A stretch of DNA of 64,000 nt from JABDEZ01 sp965276955 (GCA_965276955.1 CBDIBP010000005.1:37658-101657); one strand, 5' to 3'. Positions 18,104 through 27,426 are shown, counted from the first letter of the stretch. Notes: generated from the letters alone by a model not told the origin. Numbers and translations are program-made.

Positions 18104-20635
18104 ATGCGCAACTCCATTCTTTTTTTAATGCTTTTTACTTTCCTGCCTTATGCTTGCATGGCGGGTACATTAAAAGGTACAATAACAGATGACAAAGGTG
18201 TGGCGTTGCCATATGCTACCATATATGTGCAGGGCACTACCGTAGGCGTAAGCGCCAGTGCTGAAGGTAACTATCAGCTGCAACTAAACCCTGGTACCTA
18301 CAAGATAGTGTGCAGCTTTGTTGGGTATAAGCAAAGCGTATATAATGTTACCATACAAGGTGCTGAAGTGAAGCAACATGACTTCATCCTTGCTGACCAA
18401 AGCCTGGAAATGAAGGAGGTGGTGGTGCATGCATCGGCAGGCGAAGATCCTGCATATGCTATCATACGCAGTACCATAGCACGGCGTAGGTATCATCAAG
18501 ATCAGATCACTTCATTTCATACCGGTATTTACTTTAAGGGCGTGATGCGCTCGCGCAAACTGCCTTCGAGCTTCTTGGGTAAAAAAATATCGCCTGAGGA
18601 GATAGGTGCGGATAGCAGCGGCAAGGGTATCATATACCTGGCGGAAGAGGATGCTGATTATTATTCCCGAGGTGGTAAGGAGCGTACCATAATCCACTCG
18701 GTGAAAGAAAGCGGCGACCCGAATGGCTGGGGATTTGCACGCTTTCCGTCTGTGATCTCTTTTTATGATAATAACCTGAACCTTACAGGTAAGGATTCAC
18801 GTGGTTTTATATCACCCATCAGTGATAATGCACTTAATTATTATAAGTATCATCTGGATGGCCAGTTCGAAGAAAATGGACGAACGATCTATAAAATAAA
18901 AGTGACTGCTAAAAGGCTGTACGAGCCTACATTCTATGGGGAGATCTATATCGTAGACAAGGATTTTGCGGTGCATTCCATAGATGTAACACTTACCAAC
19001 CGATCGAGCCTGGACCTGCTGGATACTTTGAATATAAAACAAGTGTACCTGCCGCTTGAAAAAGATAATTGGGTGATCAAGAACCAGGTATTGTATTATG
19101 CTATAAAACTATTGGGATTTGATGTAGTAGGTTCTGGCGTGGCGGTATATGACAATCAAACGGTAAATGAAGAGATACCAGATGACATATTTAACGATAA
19201 ACTTATCAGCTCTTATGATAAAACTGCAACCAAGAAAGATACCAGCTATTGGGTAAGAACAAGGCCTGTGCCATTGGAACTGGACGAGAACCGCGACTAT
19301 ACAGTGAAGGATAGCATGTATAAAAATACACAAACTCAGGAATATAAAGACTCAATACGGATAGCGGATAACAAACTAAAGATAACAGGTGTACTGATAA
19401 CCGGCAGTAGCTGGAAGAGTAAGAATGCTGCTAACTCCTACCATCTCAATCCTTTGCTGATAGGTATGGTCGGGTTTAACCCATTCGAAGGAGCTTACCT
19501 GGCACCCAAGCTTAATTTTGAACACTTGATAGATTCTGGTAAGTACCTGCGTGGTGCGGTAGCCGCACGGTATGGTTTCCATAATCACCATTTTAACCCG
19601 ATAGCAAGAATCGACTATGTGACAGAAGATAAACAGTGGAAAAAACGAACCTGGACCGTAGGCGTAGAGGGGGGCAAGTACGTATTTCAGTTCGATCCAG
19701 ATAACCCCGTGCTGCCTGAGTTCAATACCGTATCAGCTTTGCTTTACGGGCAGAACGACCTGAAGATATATGAGCGTGCAGAAGTATCGGCACATGTGGC
19801 GCGCAACTATGGCAATGGCCTGAAGTGGGATGTGAGCTTCTCTTACCAACAACGTATACCTTTTGACAGCACCGGGTATAACTATTCATGGGGTAAGCCT
19901 GTTGCCGGATACACAGAGACCATAGCCCCGCATCTGAAGCAAGTGACGGTATGGGAGAAGAATGATGCGGCTATAGCGCATGTTGCAGTTAGCTATCAGC
20001 CAGGATATCGCTATATTATGTATCCTGATTACAGAACAGGGTCGAGCAAACTGCCTGTATTCTCTTTTGTATATGATAAAGGTATACCCGGCATAGCTAA
20101 CAGTGTATCGGACTTTGATAAGTGGAAATTCAGCATCACGCACAATTTCAGGATACGTATGTTGGGCAATATATCTTATAACGTAGGTGCTGGTGGCTTC
20201 CTGAATACCAACTATGTATCAGCGCCAGACCTGATGCACCTATATGGTAACAGGGGTATAGGTTATGCCTCACCATATCTACGCAGTTTTCAATTTGCGC
20301 AGTACTATGCATTCAGCAATAAAGAATCATTGTACGGTGAAGCGCACATAGAATATAGTATGAAAGGCCTGCTGAGCGACCGCATACCATTACTGCGCAC
20401 TGCGCGCTGGAATTTTTTAATAGGCACCAATACCTTTTATGCCCGTCAAAGCGATTACTATACAGAAGCCTTCTTTGGCATAGACAACCTCGGCTTTAAA
20501 AAGATACGCATTTTCAGGGTAGACTTTGTGCAGTCGTGGGATAGTTATGGCGGCCACAACTCCGGCTTCCGTTTCGGCATCAACACGCATGGCCTCATAG
20601 CCGCTACACTGGGCGAAGCGAGCGGCGAGTGGTAG
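18104..20635 (+). CDS. DUF5686 outer-membrane protein with carboxypeptidase-regulatory-like domain
   Basis: This 843-residue protein has a signal peptide (cleavage near residue 20, CMAG). A carboxypeptidase-regulatory-like beta-sandwich follows (about 22-105), with GTITDDKGVALPYATIYVQG and EGNYQLQLNPGTYKIVCSFV. After a linker, the DUF5686 region (about 115-843) shows alternating aromatic beta-strands expected of an outer-membrane barrel. This two-part layout is widespread and nearly restricted to Bacteroidota. The function is unknown; a role in outer-membrane transport or assembly is inference. Its stop lies 3 bases from the stop of the converging gene. Confidence 0.9.
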   Translation: MRNSILFLMLFTFLPYACMAGTLKGTITDDKGVALPYATIYVQGTTVGVSASAEGNYQLQLNPGTYKIVCSFVGYKQSVYNVTIQGAEVKQHDFILADQSLEMKEVVVHASAGEDPAYAIIRSTIARRRYHQDQITSFHTGIYFKGVMRSRKLPSSFLGKKISPEEIGADSSGKGIIYLAEEDADYYSRGGKERTIIHSVKESGDPNGWGFARFPSVISFYDNNLNLTGKDSRGFISPISDNALNYYKYHLDGQFEENGRTIYKIKVTAKRLYEPTFYGEIYIVDKDFAVHSIDVTLTNRSSLDLLDTLNIKQVYLPLEKDNWVIKNQVLYYAIKLLGFDVVGSGVAVYDNQTVNEEIPDDIFNDKLISSYDKTATKKDTSYWVRTRPVPLELDENRDYTVKDSMYKNTQTQEYKDSIRIADNKLKITGVLITGSSWKSKNAANSYHLNPLLIGMVGFNPFEGAYLAPKLNFEHLIDSGKYLRGAVAARYGFHNHHFNPIARIDYVTEDKQWKKRTWTVGVEGGKYVFQFDPDNPVLPEFNTVSALLYGQNDLKIYERAEVSAHVARNYGNGLKWDVSFSYQQRIPFDSTGYNYSWGKPVAGYTETIAPHLKQVTVWEKNDAAIAHVAVSYQPGYRYIMYPDYRTGSSKLPVFSFVYDKGIPGIANSVSDFDKWKFSITHNFRIRMLGNISYNVGAGGFLNTNYVSAPDLMHLYGNRGIGYASPYLRSFQFAQYYAFSNKESLYGEAHIEYSMKGLLSDRIPLLRTARWNFLIGTNTFYARQSDYYTEAFFGIDNLGFKKIRIFRVDFVQSWDSYGGHNSGFRFGINTHGLIAATLGEASGEW

Positions 20636-20638
20636 TGG

Positions 20639-21811
20639 TTATTTTATACCATCCTGCTCCCACTGCTGGGTAAATGTTTGCAGATCCGTTTTCCACCCGT
20701 TCATACCACCCCCAAAAGTTTTATCTATCCTGTGGGTATGTACATCATATTTTTTAGCCATTTGCAGGTCGTCCATCACAAAATAGACCTCTCCAAACGT
20801 ATCCCAGGAATTGGGGTTTGACGGATTGGCCAATGCTTGTAATCGAGCTAATGCCAGCGCTTTGGTAAGTGCTTTTTTGCGCAGGCATGCATATACGGCG
20901 TTGTTAAGTATCGAAGACGGTATGCCATTGGTCATCATCATTTTCAGGATGCTGTCACTTTTTCCTGTTATTGTTTGCTCGTCCAGCAGTAGAAAATTAT
21001 TGGTGAGTTCTCCCATCGTTATTCCTGTAGCATACATTTTGTTCATAGTGTCTTGAAGTACCAATCCCGTAGGTTCATCCCAATACGTGTCGGTGGTGAT
21101 ATACGATGCGGGTACTATATTTTTTTCTCCTGTTAGCTTGTGCAGGTCTTCTACACGGCTGCTTATCATTTCTTTGTCCCCGACCATGTAACCGTCCAGT
21201 CGCTGGTACATGCAGGAGCTATGCATACACTTGTACCTCGGCAAGTAGTAGAATACAAAATCTTCTGTAGGTATGTTAGGATAGTCTTTTTTGCTGAGCA
21301 GGTATGCAGTTATTTCATTGCTTTTGTCTTTTAGTATCGTTCCGTCGTGCTCTATGTACCGAATGTTCTTCCCGAATTTCTGGTACGTGTTGGAGTCTAT
21401 ATATTCGCTTATTCTTTTGTAATTATTCTTTGTAGTATAGACGATGATCCCTTTTGAAATGAACGGGATGACAGACGATATGCTGTGCGGATGCCAATGG
21501 GTGCTCAACACATATTTTAATGGTTTTTTGGGAAATTGTTCTTTCAATTTTTGGAGTATTATCTCGCCATCTTCGCTGTGGTCGGTAAGGTGCACTGTGC
21601 CTGCACCATCGTTTGAAATGGGCATTTCTATCAAAACTATGTGATCCTTAAATTCAACTATGGTACTTTTGGTAACAATATGCTTTTCCCTGGTAGTATC
21701 GTAATACATCAGGTACAAGCCATCTGCTACTTTTTTGATGGTGGTGATCTTTACTGCGGCTTTTGTAGCCAGTGGTAATAGTGTGATAAGGATAATGAGG
21801 ATACGTTTCAT
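20639..21811 (-). CDS. Secreted metallo-beta-lactamase-like protein with degenerate metal site
   Basis: The 390-residue protein has a signal peptide (MKRILIILITLLPLATKAA). The first half looks like a metallo-beta-lactamase fold: strands VADGLYLMYYDTT and IVEFKDHIVLIEMPIS, then STHWHPHSISS where the family has His-x-His-x-Asp-His. Here the Asp and the last His are replaced by His and Ser, so the usual di-zinc site is incomplete. The C-terminal part (about 300-370) resembles a TPR-like helical pair (ALARLQALANPSNPNSW...GEVYFVMDD). It may bind rather than hydrolyse its ligand; this is inference. It lies 84 bases downstream of the AraC-type gene on the same strand. Confidence 0.7.
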   Translation of the reverse strand: MKRILIILITLLPLATKAAVKITTIKKVADGLYLMYYDTTREKHIVTKSTIVEFKDHIVLIEMPISNDGAGTVHLTDHSEDGEIILQKLKEQFPKKPLKYVLSTHWHPHSISSVIPFISKGIIVYTTKNNYKRISEYIDSNTYQKFGKNIRYIEHDGTILKDKSNEITAYLLSKKDYPNIPTEDFVFYYLPRYKCMHSSCMYQRLDGYMVGDKEMISSRVEDLHKLTGEKNIVPASYITTDTYWDEPTGLVLQDTMNKMYATGITMGELTNNFLLLDEQTITGKSDSILKMMMTNGIPSSILNNAVYACLRKKALTKALALARLQALANPSNPNSWDTFGEVYFVMDDLQMAKKYDVHTHRIDKTFGGGMNGWKTDLQTFTQQWEQDGIK

Positions 21812-21895
21812 TTGTTGGTGTTTGTAGTTTCAAATATAGAACGTGTGTGGGCGGGGAAATTGTAAAATATTGAAACCTTATTCCTTAAGGATCAG

Positions 21896-22690
21896 CTATG
21901 AACTCAATCCTTTTTTGTAAGACAAGGGATTGATACCAATATATTTTTTGAAGTAATGGTTAAAGTGGCTCTGGTCGTAAAAACCAGTTTCCAGGGCTAT
22001 ATCGGTCATTGGCATATTTTGCGCTATCAGTGTCTTAGACATATTGATGCGGTGCAGCAGCAGGTAGGAAATAGGTGTAAGCCCGGTCTGTTGTTTAAAG
22101 GCCCTAATGAGTTTGTACTTGTCTGTTTTATACAAGACGGCAATATCCTCAATAGATATCTTACTGGTAAGATGGGTGTGGAGGTAGCCCACGGCATCGG
22201 ATACCAGGCCAGTGTAACTACAGAATGTATCCTCAGGTTTTACCGTTGCATATTTATTGATGAGGTAGGTGAGTGCTGGTTGAAGTCCAACGGCGTCATC
22301 CGTTGGCAGCAAATGAAATTGTATAAGCAGATGGTACAGGTAAGGGTCATCAATAAGGTGTTGCGGGAACCATATTGTTTTATTGCCAGCGAGTCCGGAT
22401 ATGTTTTGAAAATAACGCATCACATCAATGCTCACATATATGATCCTGTACTTCCAGCTATCATTGTCGAAGTAGGTATTGGCATGTACATCGTAAGGGT
22501 TAATAATTATTACTGCGTTGGCATGAGCGAGAATGCTCTTACCATCAAAAGAAACGGTCTCAATGCCTTTTTCAATAAGGCCTATACTATACGAATCGTG
22601 AAAATGAGCAGGGAACGATTGTTTCCTGAAGGTAGCTTCCTTCAGTTCTATACCATCGTAAGCAGCCAGTTTTGATGTGTTTATTTGCAT
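21896..22690 (-). CDS. AraC-family transcriptional regulator
   Basis: The 264-residue protein has an N-terminal cupin-type sensing domain (FPAHFHDSYSIGLIEKG, about residues 26-42; INPYDVHANTY, about 64-74) and two C-terminal helix-turn-helix units (about 165-262). The first reads IEDIAVLYKTDKYKLIRAFK; the second is TDIALETGFYDQSHFNHYFK, followed by GINPLSYKK. It should bind DNA and respond to a small ligand. The target is unknown; the secreted protein gene directly downstream is a candidate. It lies 40 bases after xerD on the same strand. Confidence 0.9.
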   Translation of the reverse strand: MQINTSKLAAYDGIELKEATFRKQSFPAHFHDSYSIGLIEKGIETVSFDGKSILAHANAVIIINPYDVHANTYFDNDSWKYRIIYVSIDVMRYFQNISGLAGNKTIWFPQHLIDDPYLYHLLIQFHLLPTDDAVGLQPALTYLINKYATVKPEDTFCSYTGLVSDAVGYLHTHLTSKISIEDIAVLYKTDKYKLIRAFKQQTGLTPISYLLLHRINMSKTLIAQNMPMTDIALETGFYDQSHFNHYFKKYIGINPLSYKKGLSS

Positions 22691-22730
22691 AGCACGTCCC
22701 TTACATAAATATAATGGTTTTACTCGGGAT

Positions 22731-23642
22731 CTATTGAAAACGAGGATGGTATTTCTCCAGCGTCTGGCGTAGATAGCTTCGGTCGAGGTGTGTATATATC
22801 TCTGTTGTGGTTATGCTTTTGTGGCCCAGCATTTCCTGCACGGCGCGCAGATCGGCACCGGCCTCTACCAGGTGCGTAGCGAAGGAATGGCGCAGCGTAT
22901 GGGGGTGCACATTTGCAGGAAGCCCGCTTTTAGCCGCAAGGTCCTTTAGTATCATAAATATCATCACCCGGGAGAGTATGGTACCCCGGCGGTTGAGGAA
23001 GAGAATATCCTCATTGCCGGCTTTTATTTTGGGCAATTGTGATCGCACATGATCGCGATATAGTTTGATCTGTGTAATGGCCGTACTGCCTATCGGAACT
23101 AATCTTTCTTTGTTGCCCTTACCGGTCACTTTTATAAATTCTATGTCCAGGTACATGTCGCTGAGGCGCAGGTTCACGGTCTCGCTTACCCGCAGGCCGC
23201 AACTATACATGGTCTCCAGTATGGCGCGGTTGCGCTGGCCTTCCGGTGTGCTGTGGTCTATGGCGGTAAACAGCATTTCTACGTCCTTTATGCTGAGCAC
23301 ATCGGGTAACGATCGTTTTTGTTTGGGCGCCTCCATTAGTTCTGTAGGGTCGCGGGTTATTATCTCTTCCAGCAGTAAGTAGCGGAAGAATGACTTGATG
23401 CCACTGAGTATGCGTGACTGTGTTGCCGCCGATAATTCGAGTTCATTGATCACTGCAATAAATGATCGCAGATGGTCCATGTCAATATCTTGTATGCCTA
23501 TGCGAGGGTGTGCTTCCTGTATATGGCGCTGCAGCATATACACATCATGCAGGTAAGCTTCTATGGTGTTATCGGCCATAGAGCGTTCCAGTTGCAGGTA
23601 GGCTTTAAATCCCTTTATGTATGGTTCCCAGTTCGTGCCCAA
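22731..23642 (-). CDS. xerD: Site-specific tyrosine recombinase XerD
   Basis: The 303-residue length and layout fit XerD. Residues about 1-95 form the SAM-like core-binding domain (YIKGFKAYLQLERSMADNTI). The catalytic domain has the first Arg in MYSCGLRVSE, a Lys in KVTGKGNKERLVP, HTLRHSFATHL for the His-x-x-Arg pair, GHKSITTTEIYTH for the last His, and the nucleophilic Tyr. It resolves chromosome dimers at dif together with XerC. The best start is a TTG at 23642, because it gives the expected N-terminus and no ATG is near. It follows the marR-like gene by 7 bases, so the two are probably co-transcribed. It is a housekeeping gene, not evidence of an integrated element. Confidence 0.9.
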   Translation of the reverse strand: MGTNWEPYIKGFKAYLQLERSMADNTIEAYLHDVYMLQRHIQEAHPRIGIQDIDMDHLRSFIAVINELELSAATQSRILSGIKSFFRYLLLEEIITRDPTELMEAPKQKRSLPDVLSIKDVEMLFTAIDHSTPEGQRNRAILETMYSCGLRVSETVNLRLSDMYLDIEFIKVTGKGNKERLVPIGSTAITQIKLYRDHVRSQLPKIKAGNEDILFLNRRGTILSRVMIFMILKDLAAKSGLPANVHPHTLRHSFATHLVEAGADLRAVQEMLGHKSITTTEIYTHLDRSYLRQTLEKYHPRFQ

Positions 23643-23649
23643 AGTGTAG

Positions 23650-24102
23650 TTACCTGATGTGGTCCAGTAAAATACTTAACCGGCTTGCATCTTCTTTAGT
23701 AGTATTTGCAAATATTGTACAGAACTGATATTCTATTATGGCATCTGCTTTTTGCAGCAGCTCGAGCCCTTTTGGGGTAATGTATACTTCTACCTGCCTG
23801 CGGTTTCCTTTGCATTCGCGGCGTTCAGCCAGTTGCTTATCCAGCAGTTTATCTATTATGCGCGATACATTGCTCATTTTTTGCAGCATCCTGCCTTGTA
23901 TGTCTTGCTGGCTTATTGCAGTACCCTGTTGCCCGCGCAATATGCGCAGTACATTATACTGGGGTTCAGATATATCCAGTTCTTTCAGTGCTATGTTCAG
24001 TTTATATTGCAGCAAGCTGCCGGTATACATGATGTTCAGTGCAGCCCTATGGTAAGGGTCACTTATCGGCTTGGATCTTATTAGTTCTTCAATAGTGATC
24101 AT
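23650..24102 (-). CDS. MarR-family transcriptional regulator
   Basis: The 150-residue protein shows the MarR winged helix: LDISEPQYNVLRILRGQQ (helices before the HTH), ISQQDIQGRMLQKMSNVSRI (recognition region), then KGNRRQVEVYITPKGLELL as the wing. It likely acts as a dimeric repressor sensing a small molecule. The ligand and targets are unknown. The gene is divergent from aroQ with 73 bases between starts, and it heads the marR-xerD pair. Confidence 0.9.
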   Translation of the reverse strand: MITIEELIRSKPISDPYHRAALNIMYTGSLLQYKLNIALKELDISEPQYNVLRILRGQQGTAISQQDIQGRMLQKMSNVSRIIDKLLDKQLAERRECKGNRRQVEVYITPKGLELLQKADAIIEYQFCTIFANTTKEDASRLSILLDHIR

Positions 24103-24175
24103 GAGCAGATGGGAAATAGTTGTTGGACAAAATTACACAATAGCAATTTGCTTATCTTGCCTCAAAATAAATAAT

Positions 24176-24616
24176 ATGCTGAAGATAGCCATTGTTAATG
24201 GACCTAACCTGAACCTGCTGGGTACCCGGGAGCCCAGTATATATGGCAATGAGTCTTTTGACGATCGTATGGCATCGCTACGCAAACAATACCCGGGGGT
24301 GGAACTGACCTATTACCAAAGTAATGTGGAAGGGGAACTGATCAATTTTTTACATGCCTGCAGGCAAAACACACAGGCAATTGTACTGAATGCCGGAGCC
24401 TATACCCATACCAGCATAGCCATTGCAGATGCTATAGCAGCAATTGATGTACCTGTTATAGAAGTACACATTAGCAATATACTGGCACGGGAAGATTTCC
24501 GCAAGACATCGTATATCGCATCACGGTGTGTTGGCTCTATAAGTGGTTTAGGCCTTAATGGATATGGGCTGGCCATCAGCCATTTTATGAGCATACTAAT
24601 CCCTGAAACCAAGTAA
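24176..24616 (+). CDS. aroQ: 3-dehydroquinate dehydratase, type II
   Basis: From the ATG at 24176 the protein has 146 residues, as usual for type II enzymes. Motifs are NGPNLNLLGTREPSIYG (residues 8-24, with the catalytic Arg and Tyr), LNAGAYTHTSIAIADAI with the catalytic His, and EVHISNILAREDFRKTSY for substrate binding. It converts 3-dehydroquinate to 3-dehydroshikimate in the shikimate pathway, which supplies aromatic amino acids, including those predicted for the peptide synthetase farther along. The frame is open further upstream, but that part overlaps the divergent marR-like gene. Its 3' end overlaps the converging fmt gene by 21 bases. Confidence 0.95.
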   Translation: MLKIAIVNGPNLNLLGTREPSIYGNESFDDRMASLRKQYPGVELTYYQSNVEGELINFLHACRQNTQAIVLNAGAYTHTSIAIADAIAAIDVPVIEVHISNILAREDFRKTSYIASRCVGSISGLGLNGYGLAISHFMSILIPETK

Positions 24617-25528
24617 GAAAGCGGCTATCTCCATTTTCTTTTTTCCCTCCTGTTGCAGTTCATCTATATAGAGCCACCCATCCTTGCACGGAAAGCGCAG
24701 GTAGGTCTTGTGGTCTGTTTCGTACGATCCGTATGGCTCCTCAGTATTTTCCAGTATATAATGGCTCCTGAATATTTTTATTGTTTTACCGTTAAGTGTA
24801 GTGTATGCGGTAGGGTATGGTGATAGACCACGTACCTGGTCATTTATCTGAGTGGCAGGTTTATCCCATTCTATTTTCAAGTGTTCTTTAAATATTTTGG
24901 GTGCATGTTTCTCGTCTTCTGTGGGTAGTTGTGGCACTTCTTCTATTGTACCATCTGCCAGGCCTTGTATGGTTCGTATCAGCAGGTCGGCACCGGCTTC
25001 CATTAGTTTATCGTGCAGGGTGCCTGCATTGTCTTCGGGTGTTATGGGCACAGTGTGCTGCATTAGTATATTGCCAGTATCAATTGCGTGCTGTAGTTTG
25101 AAGGTAGTAACACCTGTCTCGGTCTCACCGTTCATGATGGCCCAATTGATAGGGGCTGCCCCACGGTATTTTGGCAGCAGGGAGGCATGTACGTTCACAG
25201 TGCCCATAAGTGGCATGTTCCATACCTGCTCTGGCAGCATACGGAAGGCTACCACTATATGCACATCTGCTTTCAGGTCGGCCAGTTGCTGCAGAAAATC
25301 AGGCGATCTCAGTTTTTCGGGCTGCAATACGGGTATGCCTTGGGCGATGGCGTATTGCTTTACTGCTGATGCCTGTAGTTGCATGCCCCTGCCTCCGGGC
25401 TTGTCGGGTGCTGTAACGGCAGCTACTACTTGTGCACCGGTATCTACCAGCGCTTTCATAGAAGCAACAGCGAAATCTGGAGTGCCAAAAAAAACGATCC
25501 TTAACTGAGTAAATGGTACCATATGCAT
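24596..25528 (-). CDS. fmt: Methionyl-tRNA formyltransferase
   Basis: The 310-residue protein has the formyltransferase start RIVFFGTPDFAVASMKALV. The catalytic segment HASLLPKYRGAAPINWAIMN carries the SLLPxxRG signature, followed by GETETGVTTF; an Asn/His/Asp catalytic set is typical. The C-terminal tRNA-binding domain starts near LRIEWDKPATQIN-like sequence (about residue 215) and includes GLSPYPTAYTTLNGK. It formylates Met-tRNA for initiation using 10-formyl-tetrahydrofolate. Two ATG codons (25528 and 25522) are possible starts; the choice changes only two residues. Confidence 0.95.
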   Translation of the reverse strand: MHMVPFTQLRIVFFGTPDFAVASMKALVDTGAQVVAAVTAPDKPGGRGMQLQASAVKQYAIAQGIPVLQPEKLRSPDFLQQLADLKADVHIVVAFRMLPEQVWNMPLMGTVNVHASLLPKYRGAAPINWAIMNGETETGVTTFKLQHAIDTGNILMQHTVPITPEDNAGTLHDKLMEAGADLLIRTIQGLADGTIEEVPQLPTEDEKHAPKIFKEHLKIEWDKPATQINDQVRGLSPYPTAYTTLNGKTIKIFRSHYILENTEEPYGSYETDHKTYLRFPCKDGWLYIDELQQEGKKKMEIAAFLLGFRD

Positions 25529-25677
25529 TGCAAAATTACATGCAGTACCGGGGATTTACTAATAAACCCAATATTTGATCTATTATAAACAGATAGTAGT
25601 TAGTATTGGCTTTATATTAAACTTAAGCCTGTTATTTTTGTCTATAATACAGTTGTATCTATAATTTGTATCTGTAA

Positions 25678-26232
25678 ATGGCCAATACGGCAAATGTTAT
25701 TGACGATCATGCGTTAGTAGTTATGTTCAAAGAGGAGCATAATAGAGAACGCGCATATACCCAGCTGGTGAAAAAATACCAGGAACGGTTGTATTGGCAC
25801 ATCAGGAGAATGGTGGTGGAGCATGAGGACGCCAACGATGTATTGCAAAATGTGTTTATAAAGGTTTGGCGCAACCTGGGAGAATTTAGAGAAGAGTCGA
25901 ACCTATACACCTGGCTGTACCGGATAGCTACCAATGAAACGCTGACCTGGATAAGCCAGCAGAAGAAAAGAAGCACAGTATCGATAGAGGATAATGTGTT
26001 TGCAGAAAAACTGGTGGAGCAAAGAGGATTTGATGCCAGTAAGATAGAATGGAAGCTACAGCAGGCAATACAATCATTACCCGAAAAGCAACGTGTGGTG
26101 TTCAACCTGCGCTACTATGATGAAATGCCTTATGAGGAAATGTCCACGGTGCTGGATACTTCTGTAGGTGCGCTGAAAGCATCTTATCACCATGCGGTGA
26201 AAAAAGTAGAGGCCTTTATGATAAACGGTTAA
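25678..26232 (+). CDS. ECF-type RNA polymerase sigma factor
   Basis: The 184-residue protein has sigma region 2 (about residues 23-90: LVKKYQERLYWHIRRMV, DANDVLQNVFIKVWRNLGEF, LYTWLYRIATNETL) and region 4 (about 125-180: LPEKQRVVFNLRYYDEMPYE, TSVGALKASYHHAVKKVE). Region 3 is absent, as in ECF factors. It should direct polymerase to a small regulon. The next gene, 49 bases on, encodes a one-span membrane protein that could act as its anti-sigma partner, and the third gene encodes a periplasmic LTXXQ-like protein. A TATTTTTG element at 25633-25640 is a candidate -7 box, but the nearest TTG is 24 bases upstream. Confidence 0.93.
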   Translation: MANTANVIDDHALVVMFKEEHNRERAYTQLVKKYQERLYWHIRRMVVEHEDANDVLQNVFIKVWRNLGEFREESNLYTWLYRIATNETLTWISQQKKRSTVSIEDNVFAEKLVEQRGFDASKIEWKLQQAIQSLPEKQRVVFNLRYYDEMPYEEMSTVLDTSVGALKASYHHAVKKVEAFMING

Positions 26233-26281
26233 TTAATAAAATAGGTTAAACCTATTGAAGTGTCAAACAGTCAAACAATTG

Positions 26282-26929
26282 ATGAAAAAGGAAAATGACA
26301 TATTAGCGGAGTTAAGAGAGTGGGGCAGTCCGCTTGCCGATATGTCTCGTGCTATGCCCTTTGAGGTGCCGGTAGATTACTTTGTGTCAAGAATACAAGA
26401 TGAGCCTTTATATGCAAAGGAAAGCCTAAAAGGTTTAGATACTAAAGATATGCCATATGGTTTGCCAGCCGGCTATTTTGAAGCATTGCCCCAACAAATA
26501 CTGGATATAGCCAAGGTGGAAAGTTATAATGAACATATGCCTAAGCAGACACCATTCTCAATACCTACGGGATATTTTGAAGGGCTGCCTGCACAGATAA
26601 TGGCACAAGTGAAGGCTAAACCGGCTAAAAAAGTATTTATTTTCAAGCCAAAGATATGGATACGCCAAGCCGTGGCAGCTGTGCTGGTAGTAGCCATAGG
26701 GATAGGTGGCTACGAGTATTCCATACACACACAGTATAGTCCTGAAAAGCAACTTGCACGAGTGCCTAAAACTACTGTGCAGCAATACCTGCATCAAAGC
26801 GTACCCGATGCTGAGCCAGAATCAATAAATGCTGCAGGTACTTATAAAAGCATTGAAATAGCAACACAACAGCTGGATAAAAAAGATATAGAACAATATC
26901 TTGATGAAACAGGTTCCAATATAAATTAA
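26282..26929 (+). CDS. Single-span membrane protein with GYF-type repeats, possible anti-sigma factor
   Basis: From the ATG at 26282 the product has 215 residues; a TTG at 26255 is an alternative. The cytoplasmic part contains three copies of a short repeat: MPFEVPVDYF, MPYGLPAGYFEALPQQIL and TPFSIPTGYFEGLPAQIM. One membrane helix follows (VAAVLVVAIGIGGYEY, about residues 133-148), then a periplasmic tail. Proteins with this repeat and topology commonly follow ECF sigma genes in Bacteroidota, and a sigma-restraining role is inferred from that position. No zinc-binding HxxxCxxC motif of classical anti-sigma domains is present. Confidence 0.7.
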   Translation: MKKENDILAELREWGSPLADMSRAMPFEVPVDYFVSRIQDEPLYAKESLKGLDTKDMPYGLPAGYFEALPQQILDIAKVESYNEHMPKQTPFSIPTGYFEGLPAQIMAQVKAKPAKKVFIFKPKIWIRQAVAAVLVVAIGIGGYEYSIHTQYSPEKQLARVPKTTVQQYLHQSVPDAEPESINAAGTYKSIEIATQQLDKKDIEQYLDETGSNIN

Positions 26930-26934
26930 TATAC

Positions 26935-27426
26935 ATGAAACTGATATATTGTCTGGCTTTTGCCATACTATTCTCTATACACGGGTCTGCGCAAGATAAG
27001 CAGGGCAACAATGGGCGTAATGAGCGTCCGCAGCTGGAACGTATACATGCTATCAAAGTGGCTTACATAACCGATAGGCTACACCTCACTGTTGAACAAT
27101 CTCAACAGTTCTGGCCAGTGTACAATGCTTATGAAAAAGAACATATAGCATTAAAGCGAAGCTTCATGAAGAAATATAAAGACGCAGATAAAGATGATGA
27201 TGAAGTTTCACGTCAAATGTTTGATGACCGGCTGGATATGCAGGCTGGGGAAGTGGACCTGAAAAGAAAATACAAAGAGCAGTTCCTTAAAATACTATCT
27301 CCGCAACAGCTTCTTGATCTTTTTAAAGCCGAAGGCGAGTTCGTTAACCTGCTAAAACAGCGCCTTAAAGACAAGGGGTGGGGTGGCAACCAAGGCGGGG
27401 GTATGTGGCAAAACAGCAAAAGATAG
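26935..27426 (+). CDS. Periplasmic Spy/LTXXQ-like helical protein
   Basis: The 163-residue protein has a signal peptide (cleavage near residue 19, HGSAQ). The mature part is charged and helical, with RLHLTVEQSQQFWPVYNAY, a form of the LTxxQ motif of the Spy/CpxP family. A second helix lies in QFLKILSPQQLLDLFKAEGE, and the tail is Gly/Asn-rich. Such proteins sense or buffer envelope stress. It starts 5 bases after the preceding gene, so the three-gene operon is tight. Its stop codon abuts the stop of the converging gene with no base between. Confidence 0.75.
   Translation: MKLIYCLAFAILFSIHGSAQDKQGNNGRNERPQLERIHAIKVAYITDRLHLTVEQSQQFWPVYNAYEKEHIALKRSFMKKYKDADKDDDEVSRQMFDDRLDMQAGEVDLKRKYKEQFLKILSPQQLLDLFKAEGEFVNLLKQRLKDKGWGGNQGGGMWQNSKR

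Noticed and set aside
22731..23642. Tyrosine recombinase as a sign of an integrated element
   Set aside because: It matches chromosomal XerD in length and motifs and sits among housekeeping genes. No attachment repeats, transposase or phage genes are near. The tRNA genes in the window show no duplicated 3' ends.
25606..25640. Promoter of the ECF sigma operon
   Set aside because: TATTTTTG fits the -7 box, but the TTG is 24 bases upstream. It may be used with an alternative sigma factor, but I cannot support it as a vegetative promoter.
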